Of a DNA stretch of 64,000 bases, positions 47,019-59,873 are shown piece after piece (the first letter of the stretch is position 1; every line of letters starts with the position of its first letter). Location of the stretch: the NCBI RefSeq assembly GCF_004011695.2, contig NC_082421.1, positions 1 to 64,000 of the forward strand, in the 5' to 3' direction. The DNA is from Ascochyta rabiei (taxonomy: Eukaryota > Ascomycota > Dothideomycetes > Pleosporales > Didymellaceae). A program made the translations under genes and the position numbers. The notes under the pieces are model-generated. The model saw only the letters and a list, made by a program, of their open reading frames with translations, was not told where the DNA came from and did no database searches.

Positions 47019-50000
47019 TTAAGTATAGAAGATAGATTTTAAGCTTTCTAAAGTGGTTTCTTCTATACTAGTAGCTAGATTGCTAGATACTACGCTAGTA
47101 GAACTAGTAGTAGATTTACTCTCTACTTCTTTTATATCTTTTTCTAGGTCTAGTAGTGTAACTTCTAGTAGAATCTTATAAAGGAAAAGAACCTTCTTAG
47201 TATCTACTTCTACTACTTTACTTAGTAGCTCTACTATTATAAAGTCTTCTTTAGTAGTATAGCTAGTATCTTTTAAATAGTCTTCTTTAAGCTTAGATAC
47301 TTTTTCTAAGCTAGAAATAGGGATATCTCTCTTAATTAGTTCTTGTAGAAATACTATATAGTTAACTATTATATCTCTATATAAGCAAGTAGCTTTACTC
47401 TTAGAGTAGCAGATAAACTTAGGTAAATAGCAATAGTAGCATACTAAGTTAGGTGGTATAATACCTCTATCATTAATAGGTGTTTTTATAACTTTAAAGA
47501 TAGATCTTACTCTATTCTCTAAGCTACTTTTATAGTTAGAGCAATCCTCTAAAGAGTGTGTGCTATAGCTAGTATACTTATATCTAAAGAAGCAGTTGAT
47601 ACAAAATTTAGTAGTAAAATCTTCTATTTTTTCTATTATTTTAACTTTTAAGGTCTCTACTAGAATAGAGTTGCTAGTTAGGCTTTCTTTAGCTTTTTCT
47701 AGACTTTTACTTCTTTTTAAACAACTAATACACTTAGCTACTTCTAGAGAGCAAGTTAGCTCTTGCTTATCTTCTAGATATTCTTCTAGTATTCTTCTAT
47801 TACAAGTTCTATCTAGTAGAAACTCTATTAACTTGTTATTATCTATTACTTTAAACTCTTCTAACGTAGTTATACTACTAGCGTTAATAGAAGTCTCTAC
47901 TAATCTATCTTTTATAGTACTAGGATAAATTAGAAAAGCTTTGCCTTCTTTTAACAATCTAGCTACTCTACCTATACCTTGTATAGTATTAATAAAGCTA
48001 TTATAGATATAGATAAAGAGAATACTCTGATTAAAAGGATAATCTATCCCTACTATTAAAGCGCTAGTAGCTACTATGCTAGTATAAGTACTATTATTAC
48101 TATCTAGAAATAAGCTTAGATTTTTCTCTAGTAGCACTTTTTCTTCTAGATCTATAGTGCTATAGTAGTAAGGTATAGCAAACGTCTTAGCTACCCTTCT
48201 AGCTTCTTCTTTAGTTCTAGTATAGAGAATTATCTTCTCTTTACTTTTTAAAGACTTTACTTCTTCTATTAGAATACTTCTAGCTACCTCTATAGGCTTA
48301 TTACTTTCTATAGGTATGTAGCTTATATTATCTCTAGTAGTAGACTCTTTTATAGTATAGGGCTTATAGATACTAAACTTTAACTCTAATAGATTAAGTA
48401 AGCTACTAGGTAGCGTAGCGCTTATAAATACTAGATTAAACTCTAGATTAAGAATCTTATTAATACTTTCTAGCCTAGGCCTAAAGCTTTCTTCTAGTAG
48501 CAGTAAGTGTGCTTCTTCTAAGAAGATAGTAGTAGATACTCTATCTATCTTAAGACTATACAAGTAGCTTAAAAAGCTAACCTCTAGTAATAAATCTATA
48601 GATATAAACAGTAGATTTGCTTTTATCTCTTTAGTATCTAGCGTATCTAGATTACTAGCATCTATTAGCATACTATTAAGCTTTAAGCTTCTAGATCTAT
48701 TATAAAGGTCTTTTAGTAAGCTTATTCTAGGTACTACTACTATATACTTTCTATTAGAATATAAGTAGCTAGGTAGAAAGAAGAGATTGGATTTTCCTCC
48801 TCCTGTTTTAGATATATAGGTTAAGAAAGGAGTAGAATCTATTATCTCTTTAATAGCTTCTTCTTGCCTAGGGCTTTTAAAGTCTTCTATTTCTATATTT
48901 ATACTTTTATATAGCTCTTTTAAGCTCTCTAGTAAAGTCTTTCTTCTACTACTTATAGCTAAGTTAGTTAAGCTTCTAAGTTTAATATTCTCTCTAATAA
49001 TCTTTTCTCTCTCTTCTAGACTTATACTATTACTACTACTAGTTTTAGTAATAATACCTTCTAAATAGTTTAGCTTTTTAAGCTTAGCGCTTATAGGGCT
49101 AGTTAAGTCTATACTAGACTTTCTTTTACTAGGACTACTAGGTAGAATAGGTAAAGTGCTAGTTAGACTAGTCTTTTCTTTTTCTATATCTCTATTTATA
49201 ATAGCTTCTATTTTCTTACTATAGCTACTAGAAGGTATTTCTCTAGCAGAAGAGCTTTTAGAAAAGATATCTTCTTCTTCTTCTTCTTCTTCTTCTTCTT
49301 CTTCTTTATTAAAGTCTAAGCTAGGTAGAATACTACTACTAAGACTTATAGTAGTGTTTCTATTTAATAGCGCTTCTCTTTCTCTATTAGTAGTAAGATC
49401 TTTTATATAGTTAATATTACTACTAAGAATACTAGAGCTAGTTCTAAAAGAAGGCCTAGCTAGATATAGTTTATCTTCTAGTAGTACCTCTTTACTTTTA
49501 CTAGAGTTAGCATCTTCTTTTTCTTTACTAGTGCTACTGCTACTATTCTCTTCTATAGTAGAGGTAACTAGATTCTCTTTATCTCTATTAAGTTCTTCTA
49601 GAAGAAGACTATCTTCTATATCTAGACTATAGTTACTACTAGAGTCTTCTTCTAGAATAGCATCTTCTTCTATAGCTAAGTTACTATTACTACTAAGATT
49701 ATCTTCTATAGATCTATTCTCTTTAGTAGTAGAAGCACTAGCGCTAGAGCTACTACTACTTCTAAAAGTACTAGTAGGTATTCTTTCACTTATTCTATTA
49801 TCCTTACTACTTTTACTAGTGCTAGTAGTATAGACTAGAGGCTTTTTTACTTCTTTACTTCTACTAGAAGCTAGGCTTTTACTCTTATAGTTTTCTACTA
49901 GGTTTAGAATAGTACTATACTTATTCTCTTCTTCTACACTCTTTTTCTTACTAGCACTAGTAGTAGCTATAGAAGTACTAGGTATATAATTAGCACTAGT

Positions 50001-53000
50001 AAAGCTATTACTAGAGTCTAAGCTATTGCTTCTACTATTCCTTCTACTATTATTCTTACTAGTAGAAGTAGCCTCTAGTCTAGTAGTAAAGATAGGATAT
50101 AGACTAGAAGTACCTTCTTTAGTGCTTTTATTAATCTTATATAGACTTCTTCTATTTCTTATCCTATAAACTCTAGTACTATTATCTTCTTCTAAGCTAG
50201 CGTTATCTGCTAAGCTACTAGTAGTACTATTACTAGAGATATCTATTATATCTTCTTCTTTACTAGGTAGCGTATCTACTCTAGTATAATGCTTCTTATT
50301 AATAGGCTTTTTTAGTATAACTACTTTAGGGCTACTAGTAGTAAGAGCCTCTTCTTTTCTAGAACTAGAGCTAGAGCTAGAGCTAGAACTAGAGCTATGA
50401 ATTATAAACTTCTTTCTCTTACTTATAGTAGTAGGAGGTCTGCTCTTCTCTCTACTAGAGCTACTACTAGAGCTACTACTACTACTTTCTCTTCTTATAG
50501 TATCTTTACTAGAAGTATTATTATATACTTTATCTAATATATCCTGTTACTAGTACTATAGTTAAAGTTATCTTTTAAAGTAGTATGGTTATTAAAGTCT
50601 ATACTACTATAGCTTACCTCCTCTTCTCTATTACTACTAGAAGAAGGTGCTTTACTAGAGCTTATAATGTTTATATCTTCTATTAACTCTTCTATACTCT
50701 TAGCTTCTTCTCTTCTAATAGGCTTTACGCTAGGTAGAATAGAGTCTTCCAGCCTAGTAGCTATAGCGTTAAAGACTACTAGCTTCTTATCTATAGTTCT
50801 ACTACTAAGCTCTAGAAAGTTAAAGATTCTAGTAGTAAAATCTATAGACTTTTGCTCTAGGCTACTAGTTTTACTAGCTAGGATATTACTATCTCTAGCA
50901 TAGTTACCTAGTGCTACTTTAGTAGAGTGATTAAACAGTATATCTTCTATATTATTCTCTTCCTCCTCTTCTTCTAGTATACCTTCTAGATCTATATTTA
51001 ATCTATTAATAATAATATACTTTATAGCTTGTCTATAAGTAGAGATAGAGAGCTTTATACCTAGAAACTCTAGGCTTTTAATACTAAGTAGATTAGAGAT
51101 ATCTTTACTAGTAATAAGCTTATTATTAACTTCTAGTAAATAAGGACTAGCTTTCTTTATATTAAACACCTTAAAGTTTAGGTAGTTATAGAAAGGTATG
51201 CCTAAAGTTATATATACTTTTAGTAGGTAGCTAAACTTAGGGCTAAAGAACCTAACTATGTTATTATCTCTATTAGTAATACTATTAGACTTGCTATAGC
51301 TAGTCTCTACTTTTATTAGCTTAGTAATGCTATCTATATATAGGTTTCTAGAGCCTAGCTCTAGGCTATTAGTATACTTTAGTAACTCTACCTCTGTGCC
51401 TCTAATAGGGCAAGCTGCTAGTAGATAGAAAGCTAGACCTAGTAGCTTAATAAACTCTTGCCTATCTTTTAGATATTTTCTTATATTATAGATATTAAAA
51501 TCTATACTAGTGCTAGTAATGCTATTAATAAAGAACTTAGAGAAGATAGAGCTAGTATCTTCTAGTCTTTTAATTAGGTAGAAGCTATAGTCTTTTAGGT
51601 TATAGTCTCTATTGTTAGTACTATCTTCTAGAAAGCTATAGGTAGGACTAGTATCTACTACACTATCTTCTAGCTTGTTAAAGTCTAGATCTAGATTACT
51701 AGGATTAAGATAAAGAATTCTAGAGAATAGAAACTCTTTCAAGGTATCTTCTATATAGACAAAGAACTTCTTAAGCTTCTTAATATCTACTTCTAGACTA
51801 TTATCTACTATAAAGAGATTGCTACTAATATCTCTTATTCTAGGCTTAGTTAGCGTGTTAGTAGCTATAGCTCTAGTATAAGCTCTTAAAGAGGTTAATT
51901 CTTCAAAGCTATTACTAGAGTTAAATGTTAGATTTCTACTATAGTAGTCTAGAAAGACCTCTTCTAAGCTAGTAGAATTACTACTAGTAGTTAACTTATT
52001 ATATCTACTATTAACTATAGCTATAGAGAATAGCCTAAGAGAATAGATTAGATAAGAGCAATCTTGCTCTATGCTAATAGCTGCCTTAGTAACTCTTGTA
52101 TTTAGATCTATACTTTTAATAGCTAGAAAAGTAATAATAGCACTATTAAAGCTAGGGTATTCTTCTAGGTTATCTTGTGCTAGAGGCTGCTCTAGCAGCG
52201 TATCTACTATAGCTATTAAATACTCTTTACTTCTAGCAACTAGCGTAGTAAATAGAGTATCTAGTATACTATCTTCTAGGTTTTCTTTACTAGCTTCTAG
52301 AAAGTCTTTTATATTCTCTACTATAGTAGCTACTAGCTCTTCTACTAGAGAGGGTACAATAGGTTGCTTACTAGTAGTAGACTTATCTCTAGCTCTTTCT
52401 CTAATAACTCTATATAGATAGACTATAAATAGACTAAAATACTTATAGTACTTTCTTTTCACATCCTTACTAGAGAGTAGGCTAAAGTCTTTTAGATTCT
52501 TCTCTTTATTAGTAGCTAGTACCTCTGTTTGTAGCTGCTGCCTAAGCCTTCTATTTAGCTTCTCTACTAGAGGTTCTATAGAGTATAGAGTCTCTTCTAC
52601 TAGCTTAAGTAGATTGTATTCTACTCTCTCTTCTGTAGTAGTGCTCTTCTTTATAGGAATAGTAACTAGCTTAAGTAAGCTATTAAGATTCTTATTATTA
52701 AGAAAGAGATAGAACTTAGTTTTACGTATAGTAGAAGGTTTCTCTTTATTCTCTAATAAAGTAAAGCTTAGATTAGTAGCATTAGTAAACGCTTCTAGCT
52801 CTTCTCTATAGCTATTAATAAGGCTGTTAGAAGTACTAAGAGTAGTAGTAGTAATAGTAGGCTCTATAGCGCTAGTAGTACTACTATTATCTTTTATAAT
52901 AAAGTAGTTTAATAAATTTTCTTCTTAAATAGACTTTGTATCTTAATATTACTTTTATAGAAGGTCTTTTTACTACTAGTAAAAGGTATTTCTTTCTCTT

Positions 53001-53385
53001 TTCTATGCTTTTCTAAGTGTAGGTATAAGCTTTTAGTAGTACTAAAGAGACTATTACACTCTTTAACTAGGCATAGATAACCTTCTTCTATAAGCTTTAG
53101 TTCTTTAAAGAAATACTTATAGTTCTCTATAGAGTGTAGACTATTAATATTAGCTATAGAATAGTCTTTAATATCTTCTAAAAACCTTTTTACTTCTCTA
53201 TCTTTAAAAGAAATTCTATGCTGCTTTATAAGATGCTGCTTAGTTATTTCTACTATATTAGTACTTTTATTACTATTAATACTAGTTAGGCAGCTACTAT
53301 TAGAGCAGAATAGAAGCCCTAGATCTTTAAAGTAAGATAAGTTATAGCCTAGCTCTATAGTAGGAGTATAGTTAGAGGTAGACAT
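47019..53385 (-). CDS. H7: intact, spliced OrsD finger / tyrosine-recombinase-like / RecQ-type helicase
   Basis: Three exons, 53385-52953, 52890-50618 and 50543-47019, give one continuous 2,076-residue frame with no stop. Intron 2 (50617-50544, GTAAGC...AACAG, 74 nt, phase 0) is convincing; intron 1 (52952-52891, GTAATA...AAAG, 62 nt, phase 1) is plausible. Order: ATG MSTSNYT; fingers FCSNSSC..HLIKQH and CLVKEC..HLEKH; core with CPIRGTEVE (Arg about 641), SYSKSN (Lys about 678), STYRQA (Arg about 764), NHSTKVALGNY (His 799, Tyr 808). A long Ser/Asn/Glu-rich linker follows. Then come the helicase with KTGGGKS (about 1,480), EEAH, ISATLP, QGIGRVAR, and the RecQ-type CNRR...C...CISC cluster. There is no Trp and almost no Met, and His is rare apart from the fingers and the catalytic position. 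The codons look depleted of CA and TG. P7 diverges 824 bases away. Confidence 0.8.
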
Positions 53386-53639
53386 AGTAGTATACTTAGC
53401 TAGTTAAATAGAGTTCTTTTATAGTATTTCTATAGGTATATTAGTAGGCTTCTAGTAGAAGATGTAGCTAAGGGTAGAAATAGAGAATACTTACTTTTAT
53501 AGTATTTAGTAATAGATATAGAAGGTAGAGGTCTGTAGATAGAATAGTATAGTAAAGAGTAAAGTAGAGAGTAGAGTAGAGAAGGATAGTAAAGAGAAGA
53601 AAGAAGTGTTTATATAGATAGCTAGCTCTAGCTATTAGT

Positions 53640-54000
53640 AGGTCTAATTATCGTTTAGTTACTAGAGAATTACCTTTATTCTTAATTCTACTACTAGTAA
53701 TTAAGAATTAAACAAAGAGGAATTAGTTAATTCTTCATTATTCTACTAGTAAGTAGAAATAAATAAAAGAAAAATTAGTTAATTCTTAATTACTGCTAGA
53801 ATAATTAAGAATTAATTAAAGAAGAATTAGTTGATTCCTAAATATTCTACTAGTAATTAGGATTTAATAAATAAAGAATTAGTTAATTCTTAATTACTGC
53901 TAGAACAATTAAGAATTTAGTAAAGAAGAATTAGTTAATTCTTAATTATTCTACTACTAATTAAGGATTAAGTAAAGAAGAATTTATTAATTGTTAATTT
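53640..54000. repeat. 52-bp tandem array between H7 and P7
   Basis: AATTAGTTAATTC-like cores begin at 53721, 53773, 53825, 53877, 53929 and 53981, exactly 52 bases apart; a partial earlier unit starts near 53669. Each unit pairs AATTAGTTAATTCTTAATTA with CTAATTAAGAATTAA, so units are internally near-palindromic. The array fills the divergent promoter and could hold repeated binding sites. Confidence 0.92.
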
Positions 54001-54209
54001 TAGTATAGTAAATAGAAGACTACTAGTTAAGACGTAATAGAAAAGAAGATAATATAAAAGTAGAGAAACTCTCTTTCTATTTTATACTACTACACTACTA
54101 TCTACTCTTCTATAACCCTAACTACTTATACTAAGGTACTAAGTAAAATACTAAAGGTAAGAATTCTATATACTACTATCTTCTAGAAGCTAACTTCTAT
54201 CTTTTCTAG

Positions 54210-54873
54210 ATGTCTAGCATTAAGACGAGCTATAAGAATCTTAACTATAGTACTACTATAGCTAGAAGATTTCTTAAAGAAAATCTTAGCTCTTTAGCTT
54301 TAACTTCTACCTATCTACTAGGAAAGAATGTTTATAATATAAGAGACAAAGCTAGTAATAAGGTAGTAGGCTTTCTAGGCTACCTAGTTAGCTATAGCAA
54401 GCTACCTAGCTTAGTAAACTATATTTATAAGAAAGGTATAGTAGTATAATCTTATAGTAGAAGTATCTATGCTAATAGCAGACGCTAGGCTTAGAACTAG
54501 GCTATACTAGGTTCTTTATTATTATAGTAAACTCTTTTAAGAAAGAAGAATACTATATTACCTACTATAATACTAGAGTAGAAGATAAAGTTACTCTAGT
54601 TACTAGTAAAGAGTTCTTAGAAGAGTACGTTAGTAATAGACTCTATACTATTCTAGAGCTAGATAATAGGTATGTCTCTATGCTAGTATAGTAACTATAG
54701 TAGCTAATAAGTCTAGCCCTTCCTTCTTTAGTAGAGAAACACTAGAGTACCTAGAGAATTTAAAAGAGAAAGAAGAAGAAGAAGAAGAGAAAGAAGAAAG
54801 TACTACTAGTGTTACTAGTTCTACTAGCTCTACTAGTATAGAAGAAGAAGAAGATCTTTTTATAGACTATTAA
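54210..54873 (+). CDS. P7: small acidic-tailed protein divergent from H7, spliced
   Basis: Exons 54210-54435, 54489-54669 and 54717-54873 make an uninterrupted 187-residue frame. Intron 2 has GTATGT, a GCTAAT branch site and a TCTAG acceptor (47 nt). Intron 1 (GTATAG...GCTAAT...CTAG, 53 nt) is less certain; a 41-nt alternative also keeps the frame. The N-terminal two thirds have TTIARRFLKENLSS, VVGFLGYLVSYSKLPSLV and ELGYTRFFIIIVNSF. The tail is Glu-rich and Ser/Thr-rich, ending EEEEDLFIDY. I do not recognise the family and see no clear similarity to P1-P6 beyond position, orientation and the acidic tail. It has the same depleted codon use as H7. Confidence 0.6.
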
Positions 54874-55770
54874 ATGCTATAGCTCTATTTTAAGTAGAAG
54901 TCCTTTAAGGTTAAAATTAGTTCTAGAATCTTATCTATTTTTTAAAAATAATAAACTAAGAAAAAAGAAATGTCTCTAGCTATAGTATAGGTATATAAAT
55001 AGAAATAAGATAAAATAAAGATTAGTTAATGCTATTACCTTTATAAAAGGATTGTTAGTTCTTCTCTTTAGTTACTGTATAAATAGAAAGTTACTAGCTA
55101 TTGCTAGTAAAGAATAGTCTTAGAAGAATGCTTTTCTCTATATTATACTTTGTCTTTATCTATTAAAAGAGCCTCTACCTATATACTAGATAGAGAAGAT
55201 AGAGAATTCTCTTTTCCTATTTCTATATCTTAAGGGTACTTATTACTATTAGCTATATAGAGAAATAGAAAGAATTAACGCTAGTTATTCTTATAGATAC
55301 TAAGTATAAGAAGTAAGAGTCATTCTCTCTATATATTCTCCCTAGGTATTCTCTCTAGTTATTCTATCTACTTATTATCTATAAGGGATAGAAAGCTAGT
55401 TCTTCTCTCTAATAATCTCTACTAGATATTACTTTCTAGAACTACTATCTCTACTACCCTAGGATAGGCTATAACAGCTAGAAAAGAAGAAAGAAAAGAA
55501 GAAGAAAAAGAAGAAAAGAATAAAAAACTAACTACTTATTCTAAAGCGCTAGTTGTTCTTTTAGATAGGTTAATAGAGTATAATACCTAGTAAATAGCTA
55601 GTAGATAGCTATTAGCTATAGTGTTTATAGCTATAGAGATAGTAGAATAACTAAAAGATAGTTATAGATACTAATAAAATGTTATTAACTATTTTATTAT
55701 CTTCTAAATAAGCTACTAGAAGAGACTAGATCTACTAGAGATATAGTAAAAGAAGCTAAAGCTTAAGAAA
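54874..55770. other. AT-rich gene-free stretch
   Basis: I find no open frame of note and no recognisable homology. The composition continues that of the H7/P7 block. Confidence 0.5.
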
Positions 55771-56165
55771 TTTCTAGATATCCTAAAAAAGTAGACATCT
55801 AGAAATTTCTAGACAACCTAAAGAAGTAGATATCTAGAAATTTCTAGATAACCTAAAAAAGCAGACATCTAGAAGTTTCTAGATAACCTAAAGGAGAAGA
55901 TATCTAGAAATTTCTAGATATCCTAAAAAAAAAAAAAGATATCTAGAAGTTTCTAGATAACCTAAAGAATTTCTAGATATTCTAAAAAAGTAGATATCTA
56001 GAAATTTCTAGATAACCTAAAGGAGAAGATATCTAGAAATTTCTAGATATCCTAAAAAAAAAAAGACATCTAGAAATTTTCTAGATACGTTACAATAGGC
56101 TAGAAATAGCAAGAAGAAAAGAAAAAACAAAAAAGTTTCTAGATATCCTAAATTTCTAGATATCC
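55771..56165. repeat. ~38-bp palindromic tandem array
   Basis: The unit TCTAGAAATTTCTAGATA(T/A)CCTAAA(N) is repeated about ten times with spacers such as AAAGTAGACA or poly-A. TCTAGAAATTTCTAGA is a perfect 16-bp palindrome, so each unit can form a hairpin. The last units run to 56165, against the GGTAGGGG inverted repeat. Confidence 0.9.
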
Positions 56166-56175
56166 TGCTGGATAA

Positions 56176-56244
56176 GCTGGTAGGGGTAGGGTAGGGTAGG
56201 GGTACATCACGTGATGTACCCTACCCCTACCTAACCCCTACCCT
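56176..56244. repeat. GGTAGGGG...CACGTG...CCCCTACC inverted repeat
   Basis: A 22-bp perfect palindrome, GGGTACATCACGTGATGTACCC, is extended by imperfect arms of GGTAGGGGTAGGG and CCCTACCCCTACC. It contains the CACGTG core at its centre and telomere-like GTAGGG words. It marks the boundary between the AT-rich block and the copia relic. Confidence 0.85.
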
Positions 56245-56279
56245 TTTGCCACCGTACTGCCTAGCAACAATAAACTCTT

Positions 56280-59200
56280 AATTAATTACTCTACACATTA
56301 AGACGTCTTAAACACTAGACAAGATTATTAAGTAACTAGATAGCTAGGAAATTGCTTAGGTTAATAAAGGTAGTATAAAAGCAGTATATAGTGTAAGTAA
56401 TTAAGGATATCTATTAAAGGAGGCATTTCTCCTAGATTCTAGCTTAACTACGCATATCTGCAATAACCTCTTAAGACTTAGAGACGTACGCTAGCCAGTA
56501 ATACGAGATTATATCTAGACTAGGAACTCTAAGGTCTAGATATAAGGATATAGTACTGTTAATATATTAGCAGAAGGATCTTAAGGTAAATAAGTACTAT
56601 ACTTAGACAATGTTGTATAGTGCCTAGATTTCCTCTGTAACCTAGTATTATTTAGGCTACTCTAAAGATAAGGAATATAGTAGGATAACTAAGAAGATCT
56701 AACAACGCTATGTTAAAGAAACAGCAACATTATAGCTATTCTAACAGAAAGCTTTAGATAGTAGGTTATTAAACAACTAAATATAGCTATAGTAGCACTC
56801 TATATGCGTATAAATTACAATAGAAGATTACTATAGAGAGTAACAGCTATAATGTAGTATAAGAGGCTTAGATATCTAGGACTATCTGCAATTAAGCACC
56901 TTATATATTAATCTAAGGAGGTAAAGATTAAAGGCATTATAATAGTATAATATAACACATGCAGATAATTAAAATTAAAGTGTTAAATACAAAGAACCCT
57001 ACAATTAAACAATAAAGGCCTAGGCAAATAAATAGCTATAGACTTCAATAAATATAAAGCAAGAAGCTTTAACAAGGAAAACAGTTAAATACTTATTACC
57101 TGCTGACACTCTTAGTACATGTAGGACTTCTACTTTAAGGACAATAGGCCTGTAAGATCTATTATCTATCTACTTAGGATCTTTGTCTAGTTCTTAAAGA
57201 AACAGTTTAACATTACAGTCAAGGTAATTAAGACAGACAACAAAATTATTATAGTTAAATAAGAGGTTAAGAGATAGTGCTTGTCCCTCTTAATAAGAAT
57301 TAAGCCTTCTACCCTAGATATACAAGCTTAAAATAGAGGAGCTAAACGCTTAGGGGGTGTAATAAAAGAGAAGGTATACGTAATTTAACTAGACGCAAAT
57401 CTACTATAGGAACTCTAGCTAGAAATTACTAGAGCGGCAGTATACCTATACAATTAGACGCTAATTATCTAAATAAGTAGAGATTACTGTACAAAATATT
57501 CTTTACGCGCGTAGCTACTATAAATAGCATAGTTACTAGACCTTAAAAGCTAAACTAGGCTTACCTAAGAGTATACAGATACAAAGGATTTACTATAACT
57601 AATAACACCTATTAAAGAAAATTAAGGCTATAAAGACTAGACCTAAAGGCATATATTAGATACTTAGTAGGATACTAGTCTACTAACATATACTAAATCT
57701 AGGTCCTATTAATACCTAAAGTAATTAGTACCTGTAATGTAGTGTTTAATAAAGAAACAAAATTTAATAGTAAAATAGAGGATATTATAGATAACCTTAT
57801 ATATAATATATAAAAGAAGATTATAACTTAGATTAGTATAGTTAAACTCTTAGCTGTATAGAGCTATATACCTAAAACTAAAACGTTCTATAAGAATAAG
57901 ATAACGCAGGAGGATACTCTGCGTGCTAAATAACCCTAATATTACTAAAGCAGGAAGATTGTAGAGGCATACCTAACGCCTCTACTAACTCCTCTGCTAG
58001 CAGTATTCCTAACTAAATAGATAAGCTATAATAAGACAATAGACTAACTTAATCAAGACTAAGAAACATCTGTAATAATGCTGTAGGCAGCTATATTTAT
58101 AGCAGGCGCTAAGGCAGGACACCTAAGTTAATATAAAGGAAAATATTTTAATAAAGCTTAATTAAAGAGGATTATAGCAAAGGGATTTAAACTACATTAG
58201 AATAAACTTCTGCTATTACCTACAGCGTACCTAAAGCTAGAGGAGCACCCTCTCTATAAGATGTTTAAATAAGCATAAAACAAACACCTGTAAAGCTACA
58301 AACAAATAGAGTTATAGACTTAAGTTCTAGCAGCTCTAGTTTAGAAGTCTAGATAATAAATACTTAACTGTATGTAGGTCTATATATACAAGTTTAACAA
58401 ACACTACTACCTTAATAAGTGTAAAGTAAGGCTTGTAGTTAGAAGAGACTAATAATATAATATTATGTTATAAGACACGTATACAGCAACACTTACAGGC
58501 TAATTACTTAGAATACTAATATTAATTACTACAAAGTACAATCTTAAACTTAGATAATAGGATGTTATAAATATATTTGTCTACACAGCTATTAACTACA
58601 AAATATGTATAAGGATACTAAGAAGATACTAGAAGATAGGCACCTTACTAAAGGTATAGAAAGCCCTGTATAGACTCTGCATCTCCCCTCTACTATAGTA
58701 GAAGAAATGTACAGTAATATTAGCTAGAATTAGATTTAAATAAGTGCTATAAGAGCTATACTGTATAATTCAGGATAGAATAATTATCTTCTTTTATATA
58801 GATAATATTATAATTGCGTACTACCTAAAGTATAAATAAGAGGCAGATAATGCTATTAAACAGATACAGAAGCAATACCTATACACTAGAGGAGACAACC
58901 TTTAATAGTTCCTTAGTGTAGAAGTCTAACCTAATAGATAGTAATAGACAATTTAATTGTTATAAGCTGCATACATTAATAAGATTAGTTAATTAGTAAC
59001 TAGACAGAATATAAGGCATAATACGCTAATATCTATAATTAAACTTAAGCCTAGGAACAGTCTAGCTAAACTACTAGAGATTAATTAATATTAGTAAAAG
59101 ATTAGATCCCTGTTGTTTGTAATAGTAACTACTTAACCTAATATAGCGTTTGCTACGTTGTAACTTACATGCTTTCTAGTTAACCTAAGTAATAAATACT

Positions 59201-59873
59201 AAGACGCTGCTAACTAAGTGCTCCTGTACCTACAGAAGATAAGAAATCTGTTACTTAACTTTAAACAGGGTAAAGGACTTAAAGTTGCAAGCAACGCATT
59301 ATTTGCTAACAACACTATAGACTAAAAGAGTTCCTAAGGATACGCTATTAAGCTATTTAGAGGACTTATTACCTAGAGAGCAAATAAACAAGATACTGTT
59401 ACAACGTTAACTACTAAGGCTAAGCTCCTAGCACTGTCTTAAGTAGCTAAGGAGGTAATATTTACCTCTTAACTATTAAAAGAGCTTTAGGTAACCCTAA
59501 GTAATCTAATAATAATAATTAAATACAACAATATATAGACAATACGTCTAGTTACTATATATATTGCTAAGATAAAAATTAAGCTTTAGCATGTTAATAT
59601 ACACAACTACTAGTTATAATAAGAAGTTAACTACAAAATAATAAAAGTAGAATACACCCTATCTAATAATATAATTGCAGATAGATTTACAAAGTTATTG
59701 CTAATTAGCAAATAGGCTAGCTTTCTTAATTAGTTAGGACTTGTTAAGGGCTAGAAGAGTACATTAAGGGATATCCTACTTAAGAAGATGTAAGAGCAAC
59801 TAGAGGACCTTACATTAAAGAGTTAATTAACTAGTTTACGCAGCTTACAATAGGATTCTAAGCTAAGGGGGTG
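56280..59873 (+). mobile_element. Ty1/copia retrotransposon, 5'-truncated, RIP-inactivated
   Basis: The pol order of copia elements is readable through many stops. Protease with LTTHICNN is near 56435-56480. Integrase with DTLVHVGLLL is near 57100-57130 and the GAKRLGGVI block near 57340. Reverse transcriptase with LVVRGD and the FYIDN form of YVDD lies near 58430 and 58790. RNase H with YAIKLFRGLI..RANKQDTVTT runs about 59340-59430. A polypurine stretch AAGGGGG (59865-59871) precedes the 3' LTR. Gag and the 5' LTR are not visible. Asp-to-Asn in the RT motif and TAG/TAA codons fit C-to-T decay. Confidence 0.82.

Noticed and set aside
50534..50545. Programmed -1 frameshift joining two long H7 frames
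   Set aside because: The H7 frames are offset by -1 near 50534 and again near 52910, which at first looked like recoding. GT...AG introns of 74 and 62 nt restore the frame exactly, and P7 has similar introns, so splicing is the simpler explanation.
53669..54000. CRISPR-like array at 53.7 kb
   Set aside because: Units are contiguous 52-bp tandem repeats without unique spacers, in a eukaryotic subtelomere.
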